Notes: generated by a model not told the origin, from the sequence alone. Counted from the first letter of the stretch, positions 7,170-15,375 are shown. The stretch: DNA of 18,117 bases from Parachlamydiales bacterium (GCA_020050175.1 JAGVKY010000060.1:1-18117), one strand, 5' to 3'. Translations and numbers: made by a program.

Positions 7170-8805
7170 GTAAAGCCTCTCCAACAATCATTTGAGCTTC
7201 TTTTAAGATCTGCAACATATGCTCTTTGCCTTTAAAGCTTTCGACATAGATCTTATAAATATTTTCTGTCCCGGAAGGGCGAGCGGCAAACCATCCATTC
7301 TTAGCGATCACTTTAACTCCCCCAATCGGGGCACCATTGCCAGGAGCCTTCGTCAAGATAGAAGTGATGGGATCGCCAGCAAGTTCTTTAGAATGGATCT
7401 CTTCAGGAGATAGATTTTTAAGAATCTCTTTTTCTTCTGGAGTGGCTGAAGCTTCAAAACGGTCAAAAGCTGGCGCTCCATACTCCTTGCTTAATTCTTG
7501 GTAAATTTCTCCAGGATCTTTTCCCAATCTAGCCGTCATTTCTGCTGCCAGCAAAGAAGGAATGATCCCATCCTTGTCGGTTGTCCAGACACTCCCATCC
7601 AATCGTGCAAAGGCAGCCCCGGCGCTCTCTTCTCCTACAAAAGCAAGGGTTCCATCAAAAAGACCATCGACAAACCATTTAAAGCCTACTGGGACTTCAT
7701 AAATCTTTCTCCCTAACTTCTTGGCGACATAGTCGATCATCTGGCTGCTAACGACCGTCTTTCCGATCATCGCCTCTTTTTTCCATAGAGGTCTGTGCTC
7801 AAAAAGGTAGTGAATAGCGACAGAGAGATAATGATTGGGCGGGAGTAAGCCAGAACTTTTAGTGACAATTCCATGCCGATCATGATCTGTATCACAAGCG
7901 AAAGCGATTTCGAAGCGATCTTTTAAACCAATGAGTCTCTCCATCGCATAAGGAGATGAAGGATCCATCCGAATCTTTCCATCCCAATCGACCGACATAA
8001 AACGAAAAGTAGGGTCGACAACATCATTCACGACAGTGAGGTTCAAGCCATATTGATCAGCTATCAGCTTCCAATAATGGACACCCGCCCCCCCTAAGGG
8101 ATCAACACCGAGAGTGATCTTAGAGTTTTTGATCACCTCCATATCAATAACGTGGACTAAATCATCTATATAGTTTTTTCGAAAATCGAAACGTTTCGTG
8201 GTCGTTGCTTTAAGAGCCTTCTCATAGAGAACTCTTTTTACCCCTTCTAACCCCTTTTCAAGGTAGAGATTTGCCCTTTTTTCAACCCATGAGGTGATGT
8301 TCTGATCGGCAGGGCCTCCGTTAGGAGGGTTGTACTTAAAACCCCCTTCAGAAGGGGGGTTATGAGAAGGAGTGATCACAATTCCATCGGATAATTTTTC
8401 TTTTTTCCCCCGATTATAATTCAAAATTGCCAACGAGACTGCAGGAGTGGGTGTGTATTCATCTCCCTCAGATAACAAAACAGTTACCCCATTTGCAGCT
8501 AAGACCTCCAGGGCGCTTCTGAGAGCTGGAACAGAGAGGGCATGGGTGTCCATTCCCATAAAAAGAGGCCCCTCTATTCTCTTTTCTTTCCGGTAATCAC
8601 AGATCGCCTGAGTGATCGCTAAAATATGCCATTCATTAAAAGATTTATTAAATGCCGATCCACGGTGTCCCGATGTCCCAAAGGCAACTGCCTGCTCCTT
8701 CACTCTCGGATCTGGCCTTTCGGCATAATAGTCCGTGATGAGTTTAGGAACATTGATCAAAAGAGAAAGAGGCGCTGGCTTACCAGCGAGGAGGCTAACT
8801 GTCAT
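7156..8805 (-). CDS. pgm: Phosphoglucomutase, alpha-D-glucose-phosphate specific
   Basis: Protein of 549 residues interconverting glucose-1-phosphate and glucose-6-phosphate. Visible motifs in order: AFGTSGHRG (41-49), the phosphoserine loop TPSHNPP (Ser147), the Mg-binding DTDHDRHG (D305, D307, D309), the sugar-binding GEESAGA, and the phosphate-binding RPSGTENIYKIY near the C-terminus. Length and order match the bacterial Pgm (TIGR01132-type) family of the phosphohexomutases, here with the canonical TASHNP replaced by TPSHNP as is usual in this branch. The start ATG overlaps the transaldolase TGA (ATGA, 4 bases) and no good ribosome site precedes it, so translation probably depends on coupling to tal. 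Its TGA lies 14 bases inside glgP. It links GlgP output to glycolysis and the pentose-phosphate genes tkt and tal upstream in the same operon. Confidence 0.95.
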   Translation of the reverse strand: MTVSLLAGKPAPLSLLINVPKLITDYYAERPDPRVKEQAVAFGTSGHRGSAFNKSFNEWHILAITQAICDYRKEKRIEGPLFMGMDTHALSVPALRSALEVLAANGVTVLLSEGDEYTPTPAVSLAILNYNRGKKEKLSDGIVITPSHNPPSEGGFKYNPPNGGPADQNITSWVEKRANLYLEKGLEGVKRVLYEKALKATTTKRFDFRKNYIDDLVHVIDMEVIKNSKITLGVDPLGGAGVHYWKLIADQYGLNLTVVNDVVDPTFRFMSVDWDGKIRMDPSSPYAMERLIGLKDRFEIAFACDTDHDRHGIVTKSSGLLPPNHYLSVAIHYLFEHRPLWKKEAMIGKTVVSSQMIDYVAKKLGRKIYEVPVGFKWFVDGLFDGTLAFVGEESAGAAFARLDGSVWTTDKDGIIPSLLAAEMTARLGKDPGEIYQELSKEYGAPAFDRFEASATPEEKEILKNLSPEEIHSKELAGDPITSILTKAPGNGAPIGGVKVIAKNGWFAARPSGTENIYKIYVESFKGKEHMLQILKEAQMIVGEALHEHR

Positions 8806-9878
8806 TTTTTCTCTTTCAATGTCTCTATAAGGTGATCAAAGGGTTTAATAAATTTCTCAACGGCTTCATCTTCGAGCTTCTGAGTGATCTGGTCCATGTT
8901 AATGCTAAGCTGAGGCAACTTTTGAAAAATGAGATGAGCTTTATCAAGATCATCATGGATGCGCACTTTGGGATGTCCATGGTCAAGATAAGCGTCGTAG
9001 GTTTCTACAGGGACGGTGTTGACCGTTTGCGGCCCTATGAGGGGCTCAATGTACTTAACGTCACTATAAGCTGGATTTTTTGTTCCTGTGCTGGCCCATA
9101 AGAGTCTTTGAACCCTTGCTCCCTTTCCTAAGAGTTTTTTAAATAAATCCTCGCTAAAAACATCTTCGAAAATCTGGTAAGCCAATTTAGCACTGGCAAT
9201 CGCCACTTCCCCTTTTAAAGTTGGGTCCTTCTTTTCTAAAATAGGGTCTAACATCACATCGATACGACTCAAAAAGAAGCTGGCAACTGAGGCAACATGC
9301 TTAATCGATTTCCCTTGAGAGGCTCTGGTTTCGAGACCGGCGATATAGGCTTCAGCAACTTCTCGATAACGTTGTAAACCGAAAAGAAGAGTCACATTGA
9401 TGTTGATCCCTTCACTGATCAACTGCTGAATCGCTGGTAGTCCTTCCTTTGTGGCAGGAACTTTAATAAAGACATTCGGACGATTAACTATTTTCCATAG
9501 TTTTCTTGCCTCGTCAATCGTCCCTTTGGTGTCGTGAGCAAGGTGAGGGCTGACTTCGAGACTTACATAACCATCTAGGGCATCTGTTTGATCGTATACT
9601 GGACGGAAAACATCGGCAGCGGCCTGAACATCCTCTATGGTTAAAGCATCATAGATCTCTTTTTCGTTTTTTCCCTTTTTTCTTAAATTTTGGATTGCTT
9701 GATCGTAATCATGACTTTCAACAATGGCCTTTTCGAAGATAGCTGGATTGGAGGTCATCCCTCGTAGTCCCTCCTCTTCGATCATCTTTTTCAATTTTCC
9801 GGTTGTGATCAGATCACGACGAATATAATCGAGCCATATCGATTGCCCTAGAGCATCTAGTTCTTTTATCGGATTCAT
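8802..9878 (-). CDS. tal: Transaldolase, long (mycobacterial-type) form
   Basis: Protein of 358 residues that transfers a dihydroxyacetone unit between sedoheptulose-7-phosphate and glyceraldehyde-3-phosphate. The Schiff-base lysine is Lys139 in NVFIKVPATKEG; other family blocks are GMTSNPAIFEKAI (40-52), LEVSPHLAHDT (108-117) and LLWASTGTKNPAYSDVKYIE. Length and the N-terminal LGQSIWLDYIRRDLITTGKL place it in the longer Tal subfamily found in mycobacteria and cyanobacteria, which is sometimes fused to glucose-6-phosphate isomerase; there is no fusion here. A ribosome site GGGGAAGGTG precedes the ATG at 9878. It lies 43 bases downstream of tkt and overlaps pgm by 4 bases. Confidence 0.95.
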   Translation of the reverse strand: MNPIKELDALGQSIWLDYIRRDLITTGKLKKMIEEEGLRGMTSNPAIFEKAIVESHDYDQAIQNLRKKGKNEKEIYDALTIEDVQAAADVFRPVYDQTDALDGYVSLEVSPHLAHDTKGTIDEARKLWKIVNRPNVFIKVPATKEGLPAIQQLISEGININVTLLFGLQRYREVAEAYIAGLETRASQGKSIKHVASVASFFLSRIDVMLDPILEKKDPTLKGEVAIASAKLAYQIFEDVFSEDLFKKLLGKGARVQRLLWASTGTKNPAYSDVKYIEPLIGPQTVNTVPVETYDAYLDHGHPKVRIHDDLDKAHLIFQKLPQLSINMDQITQKLEDEAVEKFIKPFDHLIETLKEKK

Positions 9879-9921
9879 TTTTCACCTTCCCCTTTATGCT
9901 TCATCTGCTTTAACCCGTTGC

Positions 9922-11991
9922 TCATGGATAATCCTTTTTCAAAATCTTTAAGGCTTTTTCACAGACATTATCTACTGTAAAACCTCTCTCTTTCATGATG
10001 ACAGTTCCAGGAGCAGAAGCACCAAAATCTTCTACACTGATCATGCAACCGAGCTCCCCAATATATTTTTCCCATCCTTGAGAGACTCCAGCTTCAACAG
10101 CCAGCCTAGCCAAAACAGAAGGGGGGAAAACACTATCTCGGTATTCCTGAGATTGCGCTTCAAATAATTCCCAACTAGGAAACGAAACCAGCCTGACAGA
10201 AGCTTTATCTTTCAGTTTTTCGTAAGCCTCGACAATAAGACTTAGTTCGGAACCGCTCGCCATTAGAATCAGATTGGGTTTTCCATCGGGGGCATCCTTC
10301 AAAATATAAGCCCCTTTTTTGAGACCATCAGCAGATGCATACTGACTCCGATCGAGAGTGGGCACATTTTGCCGGCTAAAGATAAGCGCAAGTGGAGCTG
10401 AACGGGTCATAATGGCTACTCGCCAAGCCCAGGCTGCCTCATTAGCATCTCCGGGACGAATAACAATCAGGTGGGGAATTGCTCTTAGGGCGGCCAGGTG
10501 TTCTATAGGTTGATGCGTAGGGCCATCCTCGCCAAGACCGATACTATCGTGGGTGAAAACAAAAATAACTTGGAGACGCATGAGAGCCGCCAAACGGATG
10601 GGAGGGCGCATATAATCGGAAAAGGTCAAAAAGGTCGCTGTAAACGGAATCAGTCCTCCATGCCCAGCGATACCATTAGAGATCGACCCCATGGCATGCT
10701 CACGAACTCCATAAAAAATATTTCTTCCTGCGTAGTTCCAGGGACCTCCTACTGAACCTTGAAGATCTCCTTCAGCTTTAGATGGATTTTCGAAATTTCC
10801 AAAGTTTTTGAGATCAGTAAAAGTGGATGGATTTAGATCAGCCGACCCCCCAATCAACCCAGTCAATTTGGGGCTAATCTCTTGCATCACTTCTCCAGCA
10901 GCTTTTCGTGTAGCCAGACCTTTAGCAAGTGGCGGGAAGGTGGTAATCAGTGCATCCCACCCTTGCTCTAGTTCACCCTTGATCATTCCGCGAAGTTCCT
11001 TCGCAAGATCAGGATGTTTTTTCTCATACTCTGAAAAAAGATGTTTCCACTCTTCTTCTTTCCTTTTTCCTGCCGCAATCGCTTGATGAAAAAAATCGGC
11101 AGCCTCTTTAGGTATGTAAAAGGGTGTTTCAACTGGCCAACCAAGATTTTGTTTAGTTAGTTTCACCTCTTCTTCACCTAAGGGATTTCCATGAGCGTCA
11201 AATGTGTCGTGCTTGTGAGGCGAACCATACCCAAGATGGGTTCTGATCAAGATAATCGATGGACGCTCTTTTTCATTTTTTGCATTTTCAATGGCCTTAT
11301 CGATGGCTGCAACATCGTTCCCATCGTCTATTACCTCTGTATGCCATCCATAAGCCTCAAAACGTTTGGCTCTATCTTCCGAAAAAGTAAGCTCGGTAGA
11401 GGCTGAAAGGGTGATCCGATTATCATCATAAAGACAAATCAGCTTGCCAAGTTTTAAGTGACCGGCAAGGGAAGCTGCTTCCGCGACAACCCCTTCCATC
11501 AGATCCCCATCGCTTGCGAGAACGTAGGTGTAGTGGTCGATCATATTGAAATCGGGACGATTAAACGTTGCTGAAAGATAAGCCTCGGCTATGGCCATCC
11601 CCACACCATTAGCAAAGCCTTGCCCCAGCGGACCCGTTGTGATCTCTATGCCTGTTTGGATATGCCGCTCGGGATGACCTGCTGTCAGACTGCCTAATTG
11701 CCGAAATTGCTTAATTTGATCCAGGGTCATCTCTTCATAACCCGTTAAGTGTAAGAGGCTATAAAGCAACATCGAACCATGGCCTGCCGATAGAATAAAC
11801 CTATCACGATCGAACCACTCGGGATTTTTTGGATTGTGCTTTAAATACTTGGTCCACAAGACGTAAACCATAGGAGCAGCATCAAGAGGCAATCCTGGAT
11901 GGCCGCTATTTGCTTTTTGAACACCATCGATCGAAAGGGTCCTGATCGTGTTAATGCAAAGCTGTTCAAGTGACGTCTTGATTTTCTCCAT
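9922..11991 (-). CDS. tkt: Transketolase
   Basis: Protein of 689 residues, thiamine-diphosphate dependent, transferring two-carbon units in the non-oxidative pentose-phosphate pathway. Visible blocks: DGVQKANSGHPGLPL near the N-terminus, TAGHPE, TTGPLGQGFANGVG, the cofactor motif SDGDLMEG followed by LYDDNRITL, YGSPHKHDTFDAHG, and the pyrimidine-domain GLGEDGPTHQPIEHL with the conserved His. The transketolase C-terminal domain follows. The frame opens from a GTG at 12000, but I chose the ATG at 11991 because AGAGGGG is well spaced for it and too close to the GTG. It is the first gene of the five-gene operon. The 147-base upstream region is AT-rich and contains no near-consensus promoter I could identify with confidence. 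Confidence 0.95.
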   Translation of the reverse strand: MEKIKTSLEQLCINTIRTLSIDGVQKANSGHPGLPLDAAPMVYVLWTKYLKHNPKNPEWFDRDRFILSAGHGSMLLYSLLHLTGYEEMTLDQIKQFRQLGSLTAGHPERHIQTGIEITTGPLGQGFANGVGMAIAEAYLSATFNRPDFNMIDHYTYVLASDGDLMEGVVAEAASLAGHLKLGKLICLYDDNRITLSASTELTFSEDRAKRFEAYGWHTEVIDDGNDVAAIDKAIENAKNEKERPSIILIRTHLGYGSPHKHDTFDAHGNPLGEEEVKLTKQNLGWPVETPFYIPKEAADFFHQAIAAGKRKEEEWKHLFSEYEKKHPDLAKELRGMIKGELEQGWDALITTFPPLAKGLATRKAAGEVMQEISPKLTGLIGGSADLNPSTFTDLKNFGNFENPSKAEGDLQGSVGGPWNYAGRNIFYGVREHAMGSISNGIAGHGGLIPFTATFLTFSDYMRPPIRLAALMRLQVIFVFTHDSIGLGEDGPTHQPIEHLAALRAIPHLIVIRPGDANEAAWAWRVAIMTRSAPLALIFSRQNVPTLDRSQYASADGLKKGAYILKDAPDGKPNLILMASGSELSLIVEAYEKLKDKASVRLVSFPSWELFEAQSQEYRDSVFPPSVLARLAVEAGVSQGWEKYIGELGCMISVEDFGASAPGTVIMKERGFTVDNVCEKALKILKKDYP

Positions 11992-12096
11992 TTTCACCAC
12001 CCCTCTCTTTCACCAAAACCTACCATAATTATTTTTTTCATGAATAAATGTGTATCTGCTTAAGAAAGAACAAGATTTCAAATAGACTTAACATTG

Positions 12097-12115
12097 AAAA
12101 CCTCCGAAGGTTTTT
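12097..12115 (-). terminator. Probable terminator of the DUF2608 gene
   Basis: A 7-bp stem (AAAACCT at 12097-12103 with AGGTTTT at 12108-12114), extended by a G-T wobble, closes a 4-base loop. It has T-runs on both strands. It lies 33 bases downstream of the minus-strand DUF2608 gene and upstream of tkt, so it most likely ends the former transcript and insulates the carbon operon. Confidence 0.55.
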
Positions 12116-12147
12116 AAATCGGAGAGATTAGCACGAAAAATGAAGGA

Positions 12148-12942
12148 TTATGGCTTGAGGAGTTCTCTTGCTTGATCTTCGGAAATCCAACGATGTTCCG
12201 TTACAAGGATGTAGAGTTGGTAATCGGCAATCGTTTCGTTAAGGGGAACGGCTTTTTTTGTTGCAGTGTACTCAAAAGAAAGGCACGGAATATGGACCTC
12301 TTGACAGACGGCCTCTACACTTTCAATTTGAGCGCGGTTGTTATCGACAAAGATAATTTTTTTGGGGAGTTTATCTAATTTGCCCAGCACCTCTTTTAAG
12401 ACGGCACCTTTAAAATTCGCCTCGGTTTCAATCATCCCTTTGCCATAGATAAAAGTCTCCCCATCAGAAAGCTCCGGAAGATCATTTCTTAGCTTTATAC
12501 CGTTTGCTGCAACCTTTGCATCTCTCAAACCTCTCAAAGAGGGATCAACGGTTGTTTTTGTTAAAGCGACAACTTTTACCCCCCTATTTTGGGCCTCTGC
12601 AATGACTTGAGGCCACTTAGCATCGACAAGACGCCAATTTTGGGCAGCCCCTTGCAAGACGTAGGAGAGCTCTACTTTTTCTTTCCGGGTCAGTTTTGGG
12701 AAATTTTTTTCATACCAGGCATTTTTCCACCCTTTATGATAGGGCTGTAAAACGGCATCTTTGTGTGTGAGAAGCGTTCCTCCAACATCCAGAAGAATTA
12801 AATCATCTTTCCCAGCGGCTTTAATTTCTTTCTCAATTTCGACCAAGGAATCGACTGTCCGAATTTCGGCATAACTTTGTTGCGCTATTAGAAAACAAAC
12901 GAGCAAAAGTAACCATTTTAGGCCAGTTTTCCACATAAACAT
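12148..12942 (-). CDS. Exported HAD-like protein, DUF2608 family
   Basis: Protein of 264 residues. The N-terminus MFMWKTGLKWLLLLVCFLIAQQSYAE is a classical signal peptide with cleavage after QSYA. The mature part is HAD-like: motif I LILLDVGGTLLTHKD (nucleophile Asp but Gly at the +2 position), motif II VVALTKTT, and motif IV IIFVDNNRAQIESVEAVC. The spacing and the IESVEAVCQEVHIPCLSFEYT segment match DUF2608, a family reported from Chlamydiae, Legionella and other intracellular bacteria; its substrate is unknown. The Gly in motif I and DNN in motif IV leave fewer acidic residues than an ordinary HAD phosphatase, so activity is uncertain. I chose the ATG at 12942 because it directly begins the signal peptide; the frame opens further to 13023, but those residues would mask the signal. 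TATGAT 21 bases upstream is a possible -10. The gene is divergent from the deaminase. Confidence 0.75.
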   Translation of the reverse strand: MFMWKTGLKWLLLLVCFLIAQQSYAEIRTVDSLVEIEKEIKAAGKDDLILLDVGGTLLTHKDAVLQPYHKGWKNAWYEKNFPKLTRKEKVELSYVLQGAAQNWRLVDAKWPQVIAEAQNRGVKVVALTKTTVDPSLRGLRDAKVAANGIKLRNDLPELSDGETFIYGKGMIETEANFKGAVLKEVLGKLDKLPKKIIFVDNNRAQIESVEAVCQEVHIPCLSFEYTATKKAVPLNETIADYQLYILVTEHRWISEDQARELLKP

Positions 12943-13011
12943 CGAGACCAATCTTAGGTTTTGATCATACGTAAATTTTGTAAATTTTAGATGAAGAAAG
13001 GAAGGGAAAAT

Positions 13012-13034
13012 GGGCCTATTCATGGCCCTTTTTT
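13012..13034 (+). terminator. Terminator-like hairpin in the deaminase leader
   Basis: GGGCC (13012-13016) pairs with GGCCC (13024-13028) across a 7-base loop and is followed directly by six T (13029-13034), a standard intrinsic terminator on the plus strand. It lies 55 bases before the deaminase ATG and no plus-strand gene precedes it for at least 800 bases. It may therefore act as an attenuator of the deaminase mRNA, if that mRNA starts upstream, or stop antisense transcription into the deaminase gene. I see no purine-riboswitch core. Confidence 0.5.
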
Positions 13035-13089
13035 AAACTCTGTTAGCAATAAAGCTGAAGATCAAGTAATGAAATATCAGGAGAAATTT

Positions 13090-13584
13090 ATGGTTCTAAC
13101 ACAAAAGCAACACGAAGAAAATATGAGAAGGGCGATTGAACTTAGTAGAATTGCCTCAATCATTGAGAAGACCGGTGGAGTTTTTGGGTGCGTCATCGTT
13201 GATAAAGAAGGGAAAATCATCGGAGAAGGGTCTAACCACGTTGTCTCTGATAACGACCCGACGGCACACGCTGAGATTTTAGCTATTAGAGATGCCTGTA
13301 AAAAACTTGGTACGCCCCATTTAGATGGTTGCATACTCTACACAAGCGCTGAATGCTGTCCGATGTGTCTCGCCGCTTCGTATTGGGCCCACATTGACCA
13401 CATTTTCTACGGCGCCACGATTCCAGACTCACGTCAATATGGAGACTTTGCAGACGATGACTATTTGGCAGAAATTCGGAAGGATCCAAAAGATCGAAAG
13501 ATCAAATACACAGAGATCCTCCGTCCAGAAGCTGTCGCTATATGGAAGGAGTACCACGATATGCCAGGGCGGGTGAAGTACTAA
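13090..13584 (+). CDS. Guanine deaminase-like nucleobase deaminase
   Basis: Protein of 164 residues of the cytidine deaminase fold that converts guanine to xanthine in the characterised GuaD family. The zinc site is visible: NDPTAHAE (His60 ligand, Glu62 proton shuttle) and ECCPMC (Cys90 and Cys93 ligands). The length, GGVFGCVIVD, LDGCILYTS, the DDDYLAEIRK region and the C-terminal tyrosine follow B. subtilis GuaD closely. The residue before the first zinc Cys is Cys89 instead of the usual Pro. I chose the ATG at 13090 because AGGAG stands 6 bases upstream; the frame extends to 12991, but that part runs through the leader hairpin and is not family-like. No purine genes flank it. Hairpins at 13592-13657 follow the stop. 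A related deaminase with another purine substrate cannot be excluded. Confidence 0.85.
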   Translation: MVLTQKQHEENMRRAIELSRIASIIEKTGGVFGCVIVDKEGKIIGEGSNHVVSDNDPTAHAEILAIRDACKKLGTPHLDGCILYTSAECCPMCLAASYWAHIDHIFYGATIPDSRQYGDFADDDYLAEIRKDPKDRKIKYTEILRPEAVAIWKEYHDMPGRVKY

Positions 13585-13591
13585 CCCATTC

Positions 13592-13657
13592 GTCAGCTGA
13601 AAGGGGCTTTTTGCCGCCTCTGACTAAAAATTGGAACTGGCGGCAAATGAATTCCAA
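13592..13657 (+). repeat. Overlapping alternative hairpins after the deaminase gene
   Basis: A perfect 9-bp inverted repeat (TTTGCCGCC at 13610-13618 and GGCGGCAAA at 13639-13647) encloses 20 bases. Two other pairings compete with it: GTCAG at 13592-13596 with CTGAC at 13620-13624, and TTGGAA at 13631-13636 with TTCCAA at 13652-13657. No clean T run follows the main stem, although five T precede it (13608-13612). It is most simply a terminator region between the deaminase and TPR genes. Confidence 0.5.
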
Positions 13658-13730
13658 CTTATAAAATTTTTTGTAAAATTATTTACCGGTTAGAAGATCT
13701 TGTTTAAACTACAATTTTTAGAGGGTTGAA

Positions 13731-15302
13731 ATGTTTGTCTTAGGTTTTCTTTTTACTCTTTCGTTTGCTTTTGCACCGATGAACGAGATTTATCATCCCG
13801 TATCGACAACAAACGAGGAGGCGCAAAAAAGCTTTAATGAGGGGCTAACAGCTATTTTTGCCTTTAATCATGACATTGCCTACCGGGAGTTTGAAAAGGC
13901 AGCAAGGCACGATCCAAAGCTTGCGATGGCCTACTGGGGAATGGCCCTTTCTCTTGGACAAAATGTCAACGCTGATGTCACTCCGGAAAACGAACTCCGT
14001 TGTTACGCCTTAACTCAAAAAGCCCTTGAGCTTGCCCCTGAGGCCTCTCTCAGTGACCAAGCCTATATCAAAGCCTCTGCTACACGTTATACAAATGATT
14101 TGAATGGTGATTTCATCCCTTTACGTTTTCATTATCGAGAGGCGATGAAAAAAGTGATGGAAGCTTATCCGGAGGATCTAGACGCGGCAGCCCTCTATGC
14201 TGAAAGCATTTTAAATTTAGATCCTTGGAAATGGTGGTCTTTGGATGGAAAACCTTTAGAAGGCACTATGGAGGCTATCCAAGTTCTAGAATCGGCTTTA
14301 AAAAGAAACCCAGAACATATTGGACTAAACCATTATTACATCCATGCTTATGAGGAATCTCCCACTCCTGAAAGAGCTTTGATGTCGGCCCATCGTTTGA
14401 TGACTCTGCTTCCTCAATCTGGCCATCTGCTGCACATGCCTTGCCATATCTTTGACTTAGTGGGAGATTATGAGCTTTGCATTAAGACAAATAAGAGAGC
14501 GATTGCTGCCGACAGGGCCTACATCAAAGAGTTTGGAATATCTGGCCACTACCCGGTCCACTACTTGAGTCACAATTTGTCTGTCCTTTCTAGGGTCTAC
14601 ATGTTGATGGAAGATTATCCCCGAGCTATCAGCACAGCAAGCGAGCTTGTTCAATTTGTTGGCCCCCATGTTCAGCATGAGCCGAAACTTTTCCATTTCC
14701 TTAAAGTTCCTCTCGAAATTTACCTCTACTTTCACAAGTGGAACGAAATTTTACTCTTCCCAAAACCATGCCTTGACTCTCCTCCCCTCCAAGCCTATTG
14801 GCACATGAGCCGAGCTATTGCCTACGCAGCTTTATGTGACTTTGATTGTGCCGAACAGGAACGAACCCTTCTTCTTCAAGCCAAAAAAAATATCAAAGAG
14901 GAAGAGATCTCTAATAATCCAGCAGCAAAAGTGATTGCAGTAGGCGAGCTCATTCTCAATGCGACGATTGCCCACGCACAAAATAACCTCCCGACAGAAA
15001 TTGATTTCTTAAAACAAGCCGTGGCTGCGCAAGATCTCCTTTTTTATGACGAACCACCCGCTTGGTTTGCCCCTATCCGACTAACACTCGGCGCTGCCCT
15101 TATCCAACAGAAAAAATATCCCGAAGCAGAAACTGCCTTCCGAGAAGCTTTACAAAAGCTCCAAAGAAATGGCCGCATCCTTTTTGGCCTCGCGATCGCC
15201 CTAGAAAAACAGAAAAAAGCCGTCGACGCCTTTTGGGTTGAGCGCGAAGCCAAAGCCGCCCTCACCTCTGCCTACCGCCCCCTCACCCTCGACGACCTAT
15301 AG
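13731..15302 (+). CDS. Exported tetratricopeptide-repeat protein with His-rich core
   Basis: Protein of 523 residues beginning with a short signal peptide (FVLGFLFTLSFAFA), so it is probably periplasmic. Helical TPR-like repeats are visible, for example EEAQKSFNEGLTAIFAFNHD, KLAMAYWGMALSLGQ and, near the C-terminus, KKYPEAETAFREALQKLQRNG. The centre (about 196-245) carries the block IGLNHYYIHAYEESPTPERAL followed by SGHLLHMPCHIFDLVGDY. I recognise this block from a widespread family of uncharacterised bacterial TPR proteins. H201, H205, H232, H235 and H239 form a conserved His-rich stretch that could bind a metal; that is inference. AGAGGG lies 5 bases upstream of the ATG, and TACAAT at 13710 is a possible -10. 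It appears to be a single-gene unit. Function unknown. Confidence 0.75.
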   Translation: MFVLGFLFTLSFAFAPMNEIYHPVSTTNEEAQKSFNEGLTAIFAFNHDIAYREFEKAARHDPKLAMAYWGMALSLGQNVNADVTPENELRCYALTQKALELAPEASLSDQAYIKASATRYTNDLNGDFIPLRFHYREAMKKVMEAYPEDLDAAALYAESILNLDPWKWWSLDGKPLEGTMEAIQVLESALKRNPEHIGLNHYYIHAYEESPTPERALMSAHRLMTLLPQSGHLLHMPCHIFDLVGDYELCIKTNKRAIAADRAYIKEFGISGHYPVHYLSHNLSVLSRVYMLMEDYPRAISTASELVQFVGPHVQHEPKLFHFLKVPLEIYLYFHKWNEILLFPKPCLDSPPLQAYWHMSRAIAYAALCDFDCAEQERTLLLQAKKNIKEEEISNNPAAKVIAVGELILNATIAHAQNNLPTEIDFLKQAVAAQDLLFYDEPPAWFAPIRLTLGAALIQQKKYPEAETAFREALQKLQRNGRILFGLAIALEKQKKAVDAFWVEREAKAALTSAYRPLTLDDL

Positions 15303-15329
15303 ATAAAGCAATCTGTTGATAAATAATCT

Positions 15330-15357
15330 TTGGAAATATACCTTGGTAAGGTATATC
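15330..15357 (+). promoter_or_regulatory. higBA promoter with 21-bp palindromic operator
   Basis: The palindrome ATATACCTT-GGT-AAGGTATAT (15336-15356) has perfect 9-bp arms. It fills the spacer between a possible -35 TTGGAA (15330-15335) and -10 TATATC (15352-15357), 16 bases apart. The predicted start of transcription is about 12 bases before the higB ATG. A HigA dimer bound here would occlude RNA polymerase, the usual autoregulation of higBA operons. Confidence 0.7.
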
Positions 15358-15375
15358 ACAACTTAGAGACCCAAA

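Noticed and set aside
8083..8120. C-rich and G-rich short runs inside pgm
   Set aside because: They encode Gly-rich family segments such as PLGGAGVHY, so they are explained by the protein.
12001..12096. Consensus promoter for the tkt operon
   Set aside because: Several TTGAAA- and TTGTTC-like hexamers occur on the minus strand, but none is 16-18 bases from a credible -10, so no promoter is called.
12943..13023. Longer N-terminus for the DUF2608 protein
   Set aside because: It would bury the signal peptide, has no ribosome site and overlaps the deaminase leader hairpin.
12991..13089. Longer N-terminus for the deaminase
   Set aside because: It runs through the terminator hairpin. The ATG at 13090 has an ideal AGGAG and gives the family length.
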